From: Haliotis asinina
Lineage: Eukaryota > Mollusca > Gastropoda > Lepetellida > Haliotidae
Direction: 5' to 3'
Assembly: GCF_037392515.1 (NCBI RefSeq)
Contig: NC_090288.1
Coordinates: forward strand, 1,240,001 to 1,304,000
DNA length: 64,000 nucleotides
Shown here: positions 1 through 9,900 of the stretch, piece by piece
How positions within the stretch are numbered: the stretch's first letter is position 1
How the letters are laid out: the number at the start of each line of letters is the position of its first letter
Made by a program: the position numbers and the translations under genes
The notes under the pieces: model-generated
What the model saw: the letters and a program-made list of their open reading frames with translations, nothing else
What the model was told of the DNA's origin: nothing
Database searches by the model: none

Positions 1-68
1 GTCTGTGTCTGTGTGTCTGTGTGTGTGTGTGTGTGTGTCTGTGTCTGTGTCTGTGTCTGTGTGTGTGT
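1..68. repeat. (GT)n/(GTCT)n microsatellite at window edge
   Basis: Simple alternation of GT with interspersed TCT; it begins at the first base, so its true left end is not visible. Confidence 0.95.
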
Positions 69-770
69 AAATATATGGCTTAATAATCATAAATGGGATT
101 GGTTCTATTGAAACAGCAAATAAGTTTAAATTAATGAAAAACCCAGCTACATTAAATCCCAAAGCAGAAACTCAAAAATGACTTTAAAATGTTTCTCAAG
201 ATGCACCTGCGTGTAACTTTGCTGCCTCACCCCAAGAGCAATTTTCAATGAATTCGCTGAAACATGAAAGAATGACTTATGAAAGTCAGACTAAAGTATT
301 CCTGTAGATGTGAAATATATACCTCGTTTAAAGAAAACGTTGATTGGTTACACACTGATAATATTGATATTGATTTGAGACAGCCATTTATGGTCACATT
401 TCCTGAAACCGCTGGAAGCGCATGTACAATCACCACTACAAGCCCGCGAGATTATCAGAAATAGACTTAGTTGGTCTAGTGAGAATATCCATGTCAACAA
501 ACGCTCGCTCGTGTATTGGAATCTCTCGTCGTCAACTGCATGAGTCTTATTTTTAAAAAAAACTTCACATTAGGCAACACTCTTCTGTTAGCTGCGTTCT
601 TAGTACTTTCAATATGTCGATATTTTTTTTTCATGATTTTTTAAACAATAATATAATGTCATACACGATTTACGTAGTCGGGATTATTTTTATCAAAGCA
701 CCACACACCATTACGGACATTCTTAGTGGTTTGTCGCATTTTCCCAAGCATCGACAACAAGCATCGAGTC
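69..770. other. Stretch without recognisable gene
   Basis: AT-rich sequence with only short open frames that lack splice context or domain signatures. It should be intron or upstream sequence of the FAS1 gene, whose previous exon must end with one base of a split codon. I could not find such an exon here. Confidence 0.5.
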
Positions 771-775
771 ACAGG

Positions 776-898
776 GGGCGAGTCTTCCCGGAAGGTACCG
801 AAAGGGACGAGTCTTCCCGGAAGGTACCGAAAGGGGCGAGTCTTCCCGGAAGGTACCGAAAGGGGCGAGTCTTCCCGGAAGGTACCAAAAAGGGGCGA
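776..898. repeat. 29-bp minisatellite, about four copies
   Basis: The unit containing GAGTCTTCCCGGAAGGTACC repeats at 29-bp spacing (starts near 780, 809, 838, 867), with a partial unit at 897. Each full copy carries a GGTACC palindrome. Confidence 0.9.
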
Positions 899-1028
899 GT
901 GGTGACGAATAGAATGATATTCTACGTCAGATATTCTGTATTTCATTGATGCAGAGTGAGTACTGATTAACCCTTCCAGAATATCAGTATGGATGTTCGG
1001 ATACTGACGGAATTCATATTTCTTCCAG

Positions 1029-4000
1029 ATCCCCCTGCACCCTTCACCGTATTCGGACCGACAGATGCCGCCTTCGCCGCTCTCTCTCAACCAACCAAAG
1101 ACTTGCTGAACAACGTGACCATTCTCAAAGAAGTTCTGCTGTACCACGTGCTGTCGGGGGTGGTCTACTCCACAAAACTGACTAATGAGATGGTCGCCAA
1201 ATCCCTCTCTAACGGCCTACCCATCAGGATCAACATCTACCAGGAAGGAAAGGTGAGTGCCTCCCACGGCAACGTTTACGACAACATACATGAAGGAAAA
1301 CCCGAAAATAGAACCTGTTAACAGCAGAACCCCGAATATCCGAGTTGGAATTGATCTTCAGTAACCCATGCTTGTCGTGAAAGTCGACACATGATGGCGG
1401 GTGGTCAGGTTCGCTTATCTCGGTTGAAACGTCATCGGATGCCACTTGTGTGGATCAGTGATCACGCTGTTGGTCACTGGATTGTCTGGTCCTATTATTT
1501 ACAGACCGACGACATACTGCTGGAATATTGCTAGAGTTCAGCGTAAAACTAAACTCACGGTGTTAACTGTAATTCGTGTCAGGCACTGTCCCGGGATGGG
1601 GATCGGTGATGCGCATCATACTATACCATCAACACAGAAGGATGTCGTGTAGCTTGAATGTCGTGTAGTGTTAAACTTAAGACAACAAAGAAAACTATTT
1701 GGATTAAGGTGGTTAACTATGACCTGTGTGACGTCACTACTGATTGTTTCCCCCAGGTGGTGACAGCGCAGGGCTCCCCCATCGCCCTCGTCAACCAGAA
1801 CGCTACCAACGGCGTCATCCACACCCTGAGTCGCGTCATGCTGCCCCCAACGGGAACGGTCGTCGATGTGGTGTCTAACGTCCCTGACTTCAGCGATCTG
1901 AATACAGCCGTCATTGTTGCTAAACTGCTCGATGTCTTGGCTGGTAGGCCTTACCCAGTGTCATATTCTGGTGATCTGTCAGTAAATACAATGTCGTTTG
2001 CTCATCCTAATTAATTGCAATCCTCTACCACTGACCAATGAATCAGTGTGTATTTCATGCTGCTTGATTTCTGCTGTCATACTTACAGGTAATGGTTAGG
2101 GTCAAACACGTGTCCCGGTGACATTTAGATGAAAGATGGAAACGTGCCATCTTGACATGTTGTAGGTGATGGACCCTTCACCGTGTTTGCTCCAACTGAT
2201 GCGGCCTTCGCCAAACTCCCGCCAGGAACCTTTGACAACCTCCTGAAGAACACCACCGAACTCACCAGTAAGTAACACATCTCACCAGTAAGTAACACAC
2301 CTCACCAGTAACACATCTCACCAATAAGTACCACATCTCACCAGTAAGTAACACAGCTCACCAGTAAGTAACACAGCTCACCAGTAAGTAACACATCTCA
2401 CCAGTAAGTAACACAGCTCACCAGTAAGTAACACAGCTCACCAGTAAGTTACACACCTCACCAGTAAGTAACACACCTCACCAATAAGTAACACATCTCA
2501 CCAGGAGGTAACACATCTCACCAGTAAGTAACACAGCTCACCAGTAAGTAACACACCTCACCAGTAAGTAACACACCTCACCAGTAAGTAACACACCTCA
2601 CCAGTAAGTAACACAGCTCACCAGTAACACATCTCACCAGTAACACACCTCACCAGTAACACAGCTCACCAGTAAGTAACACAGCTCACCAGTAAGTAAC
2701 ACAGCTCACCAGTAAGTAACACAGCTCACCAGGAGGTAACACATCTCACCAGGAGGTAACACATCTCACCAGTAAGTAACACAGCTCACCAGTAAGTAAC
2801 ACAGCTCACCAGTAAGCAGCACCCAGTGTAGCTGTTCAGTAACCTAGACGTACTGTGCCGTGACGCTACCGCAGTCTACTTGGAATTCCCAGTCGGAGTG
2901 CTTGATTTCCCTTGTCGTTATGTTGTTGAGTAATTTCGGGGTTTCAAGTTACTAGAATATGTTTAATGTGGGTTGTTTTAGGTTTTTAGTGGGAGTGGAA
3001 CTACTTAATTCCTTAGCTTATTTGTTTCATGTCTTTTATTTGTTGTGCATACCCCTTCGTCCACCCTTTCGTCCACCACCCCAGGTATTCATTTAAATAT
3101 GTTATCTGTTAATGTAACTCAATTACATGATGTTGTATCACATTACTATATACATGTCCTACTTATCTGTTGACTGTAGAACCTTGTGTAGAGCCGGAAG
3201 CGCACGTAACATATTTTGCTCATCGTAATTAATTGCAGTCACGGAGCAAAATAATGTACACCGAATCGTCGTTCCGCGTGATTAACAAGAAGTTGTTTTA
3301 CATGTATGTGTATTTGTATGCTTCATTACTGACTCTCCGCCTTCTAGAAAGCTGATCAAACAATTAAGACACGTAGTTACAGCGTGTGATCTAAACAAAC
3401 GGGTTTCAGACGGGCTCAGAAGACAACCGCGCAGACTGACTAACTTAGTCACAGCCGAGTGTATAATGCCGCGCGTAGCGGATATGCTGATGATTTCAGC
3501 TCTGCGTTACTTCCAGGTCTGCTTGAGTACCACGTTGTGAGCGGCACCGTCTACAGCGCCGGACTGACCAACAACATGAAGGTGACGACCCTCAACAAAA
3601 AGGACTTTACCGTCATGGTGTCCAGTGGTGAGTACGATCGTGAGCATGACGATGTCATACGTGTCTCGCTGTGGGAATTTCCCAGTGCAGTGAATCTGAG
3701 GTACCCTATGCTTGTCTAGGATATCTCATATACCACACACTTGTGTATGTGTGTGTGTGCGCGTTCGTGCGTGCGTGTTGGGTTGGGTTGCGGGGTATCG
3801 GGTTATCGGCACAGTGAATCTCAGGTACCCTATGCTTGTCTCAGATACATGCTACCTGTCTCCCTACTGGGGACCTCTCGGCACTATGTCAGGTACACAG
3901 AACACCATGCTTCTCCCTCAGTGGGGGTTTCAGTGCTGGATTGGTTAATTTAGCGCTAATTAACTGCCTTCGTCGGACTTCTTTTCACTAATGATGTTTC

Positions 4001-4523
4001 GCATGTGTATATATACGTATAGATGTCTAGTCTTTCATTCACCTGATAGAGTAATACGAATATGCTTCGTGTCCCTCGAAATATAGGGTTTAGATCCATA
4101 AATTATCGCCTTTAGGTAGAGTTACTTTGCTGATGGTGTTGTCTTGTCATGGGCATCGAGTGAACGTTGGGGTTTACCGCTTCTAGCAATATTCCAACAA
4201 TATCACAACGACGTTACACAAGAAATGGGCTTTGCACATAACACCCATGATGGGAATCAAACCCAGATCAAGGTTTGCCCACTGGGCTACCCCGCTCGTT
4301 CTTACTATAATGATATGTATGGTTTGTTTGTACATATCACATTTCACATGCTTTACTCGTAGCAATAATCTCCTTGTTTTACTTGACAGGCGGTGTAAGC
4401 ATCAACACCGGCTCTAACACAGCTAACGTCATCGATGCCGATGTCAGCATTACCAACGGTGTCATCCACGTCATCGACAGTGTACTCATCCCACCAAAGA
4501 TGCTTTACCATTTGGAAAAATAA
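1029..4523 (+). CDS. FAS1 (fasciclin) domain protein, 3' part, five exons
   Basis: Exons by splice signals and phase: 1029-1252, 1757-1943, 2166-2267, 3517-3627 and 4390-4523, stop TAA at 4521. Introns after the first two exons are phase 0 and phase 1; the next two are phase 1. The spliced product holds two FAS1 domains. Each opens with the family's H1 motif ([15 protein letters not shown] in exon 1, [15 protein letters not shown] in exon 3). Each has the central YHV-SG motif ([25 protein letters not shown]) and ends with the NGVIH box ([30 protein letters not shown]). FAS1 proteins are extracellular or membrane-anchored adhesion or matrix proteins. Asn-X-Ser/Thr sites (NVT, NAT, NTT) fit secretion. 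No C-terminal membrane anchor follows the last domain. Exon 1 begins with two bases of a split codon, so the start, any signal peptide and possibly more FAS1 domains lie upstream of the window. Seen: exons, phases, motifs. Inferred: secretion and adhesion role. Confidence 0.9.
1335..1562 (+). mobile_element. Degenerate SINE-like element, family M, in FAS1 intron
   Basis: Diverged copy of the family seen intact at 8612-8879 and 34414-34684. It keeps TTCAGTAACCCATGCTTGTC, GGTGGTCAGG, the CACTGGATTGTCTGGTCC block and the 3' end GCTGGAATATTGCT followed by CGTAAAACTAAACTCAC. It lies wholly in the phase-0 intron. Confidence 0.75.
2261..2816 (+). repeat. 20-bp minisatellite made of the exon 3 donor site
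   Basis: About 28 copies of CTCACCAGTAAGTAACACAT, some shortened. The first copy is the true end of FAS1 exon 3 (CTCACCA) plus its donor GTAAGT. Most later copies therefore carry a full-consensus donor of their own. In the exon frame AGT AAG is followed at once by TAA, so any downstream donor would add a stop codon. Confidence 0.95.
2820..3516. other. Rest of FAS1 intron 3
   Basis: No exon seen. 3283-3378 resembles the arm of the fold-back element at 24303-24478 (AACAAGAAGTTGT and TTCTAGAAAGCTGATCAAAC in common order), so it is probably an old fragment of that family. Confidence 0.4.
4150..4303 (-). mobile_element. tRNA-derived SINE-like element, family T
   Basis: Read on the minus strand it gives a B-box-like segment in a TGGGTTTGATTCCC context, then the body with AAGCCCATTTCTTGTG and the tail GATATTGTTGGAATATTGCT. 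Diverged copy in the last FAS1 intron; the (CTCA)n tail is eroded. Confidence 0.7.
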
Positions 4524-4782
4524 ACAACGTATAAAATGGGACTTCCACCCACCCTGACCTTTGTGTGAATGCTTCCTTCTGTACTGAGTCCATTGGCTGG
4601 ATGACTGTGCTGGAGTGTAAATGATCTCGCCATTGTCCTACACTCCCTCACTCCCGATCACCACTGTTACCTTTATTACATACTTGTGGTCGGTACTTGT
4701 TGTTGTTCCAGAAGTTGTCAATGTGAGATGTCAGCTAGGTATATTCCAACTGTTTTCACCTTTATAACATTGTTGTATTTAC

Positions 4783-4788
4783 AATAAA
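4783..4788 (+). terminator. Polyadenylation signal of the FAS1 gene
   Basis: AATAAA about 260 bp after the stop, followed by a GT-rich stretch. It is the first canonical hexamer downstream of the stop and a good candidate for the 3' end. Confidence 0.75.
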
Positions 4789-5147
4789 GTATTGATGAAC
4801 GAACACTTGCTTCTGTTAAACATCCTTCATGCTTGCTCGAATGTGGAAATGTTCATGTCGCTTTTTTACCAGGAACTAATAGAAAGGAGAGAGCCACATT
4901 TATTTCTGTTAAGACTTTTAGTGAATGGTGTTTAATTAAAATCAAGTATATCAATCAGTTTCAGAAAGGGAATATTTGCGTTTATTTTTCTATGAATACG
5001 CAGAGCCACCTAGCAGCTATGTTAGGAAAAACAGAAACAAGTCCTATCGCTTCTGTTTCTGCAAGACATGTACCATCGCTCGAACAGTGATCTGCTAAAA
5101 ACAAAATGGAACTCGTGTGTATTTATTCATAGCAGTGGCCAGCGGAT

Positions 5148-5212
5148 CATCCTCTTTGGTGTAGTGGGCAGTGTGTCTGCTCGGAGTGACATGTTGGGGG
5201 TTCGATCATCTG
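5148..5212 (+). mobile_element. tRNA-like fragment, possible SINE head
   Basis: TCCTCTTTGGTGTAGTGGGC followed 25-30 bp later by GGGGTTCGATC resembles A and B boxes of a tRNA-Asp/Glu-like gene. The anticodon arm does not pair properly and no 3' acceptor partner is visible. This points to a tRNA-derived repeat or pseudogene rather than a working tRNA. Confidence 0.4.
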
Positions 5213-5395
5213 ACTTCAAACATGGTGGAGTGGATAGACCAACACCTTTAGGTAATAATGACTACTCCTTTGAATAGAATATCCTAAAATATAATAATTC
5301 AACTTTACTCTTAAATACTATGCTTACATTTCATTTGGATGGTATATCTATCGTTATTCACGAAACAAGGAGAACACGAGGCCGAAATATCATTG

Positions 5396-6784
5396 TGTGG
5401 TGATGTCAATAGATGGCGTCAGTGGTGTGGTGACGTCAGATGCTATACTGAGTCAAAAAGAAACTTCACAAATTGTATTTTTTGGCCCAAGGTCGGGTCG
5501 TCCACGTGTGACGCCCAGGTCTACAGATCCAGCATGATAATGCTCGGCCGCATACCACGATGTTGACACGAAATTCCCTTCAAAATGCTGGAATCAACGT
5601 CATGGACTGGTCATTGAGGTCCCCTGACCTTAACCCAATAGAGGACGTTTGGGATGTACTTGGGAGAAGGCAGTGTATCGAGTACATCACACAGATCTCA
5701 GCAATTTAAATAATAACAATTTTACCATCTTACCATCTCTTGTTCGTTTATAGTGCCCTGAAGAAAGAATGTCAAGTTTCTTTTTTTGACTCAGTATTTT
5801 TCAATAGTGTGATGACGTCAGATAGTATTTCAGTAGCGTGATGACGTCAGATGGTATTTCTGTAGTGTGGTGGCGTCAAAAGGGACCTCAGTAGTGTGAT
5901 ATCGACAAAAGGAACCTCAGTAGTGTGATGACGTCAGATGGTATCTCAGTAGTGTGATGACGTCAGAAGGTATCTCAGTAGCGTGATGACGTCAGATGGT
6001 ATTTCTGTAGTGTGATGACGTTAGATAAACTTTCAGTGGTATGATAACGTCACATGATATATCAGCAGTGTGATGACATGAGATGGTATTTCAGTAGTGT
6101 GATGGCGTCAGATGGTATTTTAGTTGTATTATGTCAGATGGTATTTATGTAGTGTGATGATGTCAGATGGTATTTCAGTGGTGTAATGACATCTGATTGT
6201 ATCTCAACAACGTGGTGACGTCAGAAGGTATGTCAGTAGTGTTATGACGTAAGATGATACTTCAGTAGTGTGATGACGTCAGATGGTATTTCAGTAGTGC
6301 GATGACGTCAGAAGTTATTTTAATAGTGTGATGACGTCAGATGGTATTTCAGTGGTGTGATAATGTCACATGGTATCTCATGGATGACATCAGATTGTAT
6401 CTCAATAACGTGGTGACGTCAGAAGGTATGTCAGTAGTGTTATGACGTAAGATGATACTTCAGTAGTGTGATGACGTCAGATGGTATTTCAGTAGTGCGA
6501 TGACGTCAGAAGTTATTTTAATAGTGTGATGACGTCAGATGGTATTTCAGTGGTGTGATAATGTCACATGGTATCTCATGGATGACATCAGATTGTATCT
6601 CAATAACGTGGTGCCGTCAGAACATATCTCCGTCGTGTTATGATGTGAGATGATATTTCAGTAGTGTGATGACGGCAGATGGTATTTCAGTGCTGTGATA
6701 TCGTCATATGGTGTCTCAGTATGATGACATTACAAAATTTTGTATCTCAATAACGTGACGTCAGAAGGTATCTCGATAATTATG
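5396..6784 (+). repeat. 29-bp minisatellite carrying CRE-like TGACGTCA sites
   Basis: Unit close to GATGGTATTTCAGTAGTGTG plus ATGACGTCA, period 29 bp, with degenerate members. I count 15 perfect TGACGTCA palindromes (consensus cAMP response element) and many one-base variants. A 198-bp block is tandemly duplicated inside (the word TATGACGTAAG at 6243 recurs at 6441). Units occur on both sides of the Tc1-like element, so the array is older than that insertion. It lies between the convergent 3' ends of the FAS1 and TSP1/chitin-binding genes. Confidence 0.9.
5448..5794 (+). mobile_element. Deleted Tc1-like DNA transposon
   Basis: Terminal inverted repeats of about 24 bp: CTGAGTCAAAAAGAAACTTC at the left; the right end reads the same on the minus strand with two extra A. 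TA dinucleotides flank both ends (5446-5447 and 5795-5796), the target site of the family. The interior 5533-5676 encodes the C-terminal transposase signature: HDNARPH, then WSLRSPDLNPIEDVWDVLG, including the E of the DD34E triad. At about 347 bp it lacks most of the transposase and is non-autonomous. It is inserted inside the array described at 5396-6784. Confidence 0.9.
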
Positions 6785-6867
6785 TCAGCACTGGGGCTCT
6801 TATTGATGTGCTCAGTGATGTATCAGCGATTTCTGACAAAAGCACGAAAGAAACAACGATTGCAGAT

Positions 6868-6873
6868 TTTATT
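6868..6873 (-). terminator. Polyadenylation signal of the TSP1/chitin-binding gene
   Basis: AATAAA on the minus strand, about 43 bp downstream of the stop codon at 6916-6918. Confidence 0.7.
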
Positions 6874-6915
6874 ATATTCTTCAGGATTGTCGCTTCTTTC
6901 CGGTGTGTGTCAATA

Positions 6916-9900
6916 CTAACACTTTCCGTGGACGCATCTTCCGAGTTTGCTGTCGAACTTTGTTTTGGTCGGGCACGTTCTCTCAACCTTGGTGCCATGG
7001 GAACACTCATAGTACTTCCTGCAGTCGGTGCCATGAGCAAACATCCGATAGCCTAGCCCGACGCATACGCTGTCGGGAGTTGATGTTAGTTGGGTACATC
7101 CGGGTCGTGCAGGGTCAAACATTGTTCCAGGTGCGCACTGGCGTAAGTATGCTATGCTGTTGCTGCACTGGTAGAAACGTTGTGGATTGGTAGTGTGAGT
7201 GATGAAGGTGGCTTTACCTTTGGGACATTTTCCTGGATGGGAAACGGAGTATAATTGTTACAAAGTCGAAACAAAAATGGCACGTTTAAAGATAACTCTT
7301 CTTTGAGAGAAATTATTTCATTCTGTTCTTTCCTCATGGTTCCACACAATCAGACTCGTCACCAAATAACTCCCCAAATCAACACGAGAAGGAATTGACT
7401 AGTTTCACCTGCTGACGTGACTATCACATAATACAGTCTGGCAAGTACCTAATATCAGTTACCTATAGTAAAATCCTTTCCTCTAGATGAGCCGGTTCCT
7501 ACACTCCATGCCAGACTGCTTCCAAAGTAGGCATTGGAATCGGGCGAGTAAACCTGATCGCCATCGTAAAGTACATAATGGAACTGTTGAATGGCAACCT
7601 GTCAGGAACCAAACATGATTAACCAAACATATTAGTTTTCGTGAAATCCATATATGTCCCAGTTTCGTGTTAACCTCCTTTACACACAGCCCATTCAGTA
7701 TTCACCGCTGGATCTGTTTGAATGTGGACGAGGTTGTGCATTTGGACCCGACTGTAAGTCACGGCACTTCGCGAGACCTTAGTGCATCTGGTGACAAATA
7801 ACGCTTCATACCTTCATACTGTCATTTGACAGTGAAGAACAGATAATCATTGCAGGAATAACAAATTTCCGATCTAACCATACCCATATTAGTCTACTAT
7901 TACGACTGTCAACTCCTGTAAAAAATCACGGTTGTACACTGAGTCACTTGGTATGGTCTTGTAAAGATGTATTTGGCAGTCGTGCAGTTTGGATTTAATA
8001 CTGGCTCTCACCAAAACCCTTGGACCGGAAGTAAGCTGGGCACCGTCTCGGACATCGCAAGATCAAGCGCGTAAAGAGGGCAAGAAACCAGCTTAGTTCC
8101 AGAAGTAACGAGACATATAGGTCCAGTACTGCTGCCAGTTGATATACATAAATCAGAAAGGCCAAAGGTTAAGGGGAAATGCCTCTCTGGGTCCGTCCCC
8201 GTGCATCGGATTGTGTTTAGCATTCTGGTGAGAATGTAACAGAGGCGATGGTAAAAGTTCCATCGCTCTTACATTTACCGTTTGTTTGTATACACAGTGT
8301 CTTCAAAGGCCATTTTCACCTGCATTGTTTGCAGTTAGACAATGACAACATGTTTTGAACGAGCTTATAGCTACCGATACCGCTACTAAACGTCGGACGT
8401 TCCGAATTTCACTCAAATGGAATTATACACACTCATTTTCATCGTTTTTCTCTCCCAACTTCAATAGTGTAAAGACATATTTTCTTAACATGCTTGCTTG
8501 TGTTGTTTTTCTACAACTACTTAAACCAAGCGTTTTGGGGAACAAATCAAATAATACGGGTCAGGCTGCATAACATTAACTTGTTGGATTGAGATTTCTT
8601 CATTCATACAAGACCCGTGAAGGTCTACCCGGGGTAGAATAGGTCTTCAGCAACCCATATTTGTCATGAAAGGCGATTGTGCTTGTCGTAAGAGGCGACT
8701 AACGGGATCAGGTGGTCAGGCTCGCTGACTTGGTTGACACATGTCATTGGTTCCCAATTGCGCAGATCGATGCTCATGCTGTTGATCACTGGATTGTCTG
8801 GTCCAGACTCGATTATTTACAGACCGCCGCCATATATATGGAATATTGCTGAGTGCGGCGTAAAAGTAAATTCACTCACTCATTCATACAATTTCGTTTG
8901 TACGCCGGTGTATCTTACTTAAAGGGCCCGCTCATCATGGCAAAGACCATGGTGTGATTTCCCTCAATGCAACATGTGAAGCCCATTTTTGGTAGTGCCC
9001 CCCTCCGTAATATTGCTGAAATATTGCTGAAAGCTAAAACTCACTCACTCATTCACTAGCTCACACACTCTACAGTACTTACTTCCACAGAGGTTGGTGC
9101 CGCAGGGAATGGTCCTGTTCTGATAGGCGTCACCCCGGCAGTAGGATCCGCCGTGGGTGGGTCGGGGGTTGGTGCATGACCGAGAGTGGTCCTGGTCCTT
9201 GGTCCCGCCCCCACACAAGACACTACACTCATCCAGATCTCTCCAGGGCGACCAGCTTGACCAGCCCCCGTTTTCTGAAACCATTGCATTGTGTATTTTT
9301 AGACCATTATACCGTGGTCATAAAGAGAAACCGTGCACGTAGGAAATCAACATCTCTATTGGAGCTCCAACAGGGCAAAAACAAAAGAAGTAAACTCAGT
9401 CAGGAACTAGTGGATTGAACAGATATTGCCACGTGCACCACGTTTGTGCATGTGCAGCCCGGAATACTGCCTGGTGCACATGCATGTCAAGAATAGCTGT
9501 TTGTTTTGGAGCCTTAAGTGTTTGACGTTTGCTCGTCAAAATGAACGGACGACAAACAGTACATCATGCCACGACTGACGACTGCTTTTTCAAGCTGTTG
9601 GGACGGGAATGTCTCAGCGTCAGGTGACGACGCATTCAACGTTATCATAAGACGTTATCAGAACAATAATGAAGTCGCTGACCACCCACGTGCAGGACGT
9701 CGCTCCTCAAGGTCACGATCGACAGACAGATACGGATGACCCATCTCCGGCTCTGGTTCCAGATTGCAGTGATCACTGCGCAGACCAGTCCCGAACATCC
9801 GCGTATCCATCCAAACTGGTCTTTAACTACTCAAGCCACTATCGGATACAACCATGCCATCACCCCACACAACCATGTCATCCCCCACACAACCATGTCA

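Noticed and set aside
5148-5212. Functional tRNA gene
   Set aside because: A and B boxes are suggestive, but the anticodon stem does not pair and the acceptor stem is missing.
6780-7193. Plus-strand open frames opposite the chitin-binding exon
   Set aside because: They are shadows of the minus-strand exon, which has the domain signature, splice acceptor, stop and poly(A) signal.
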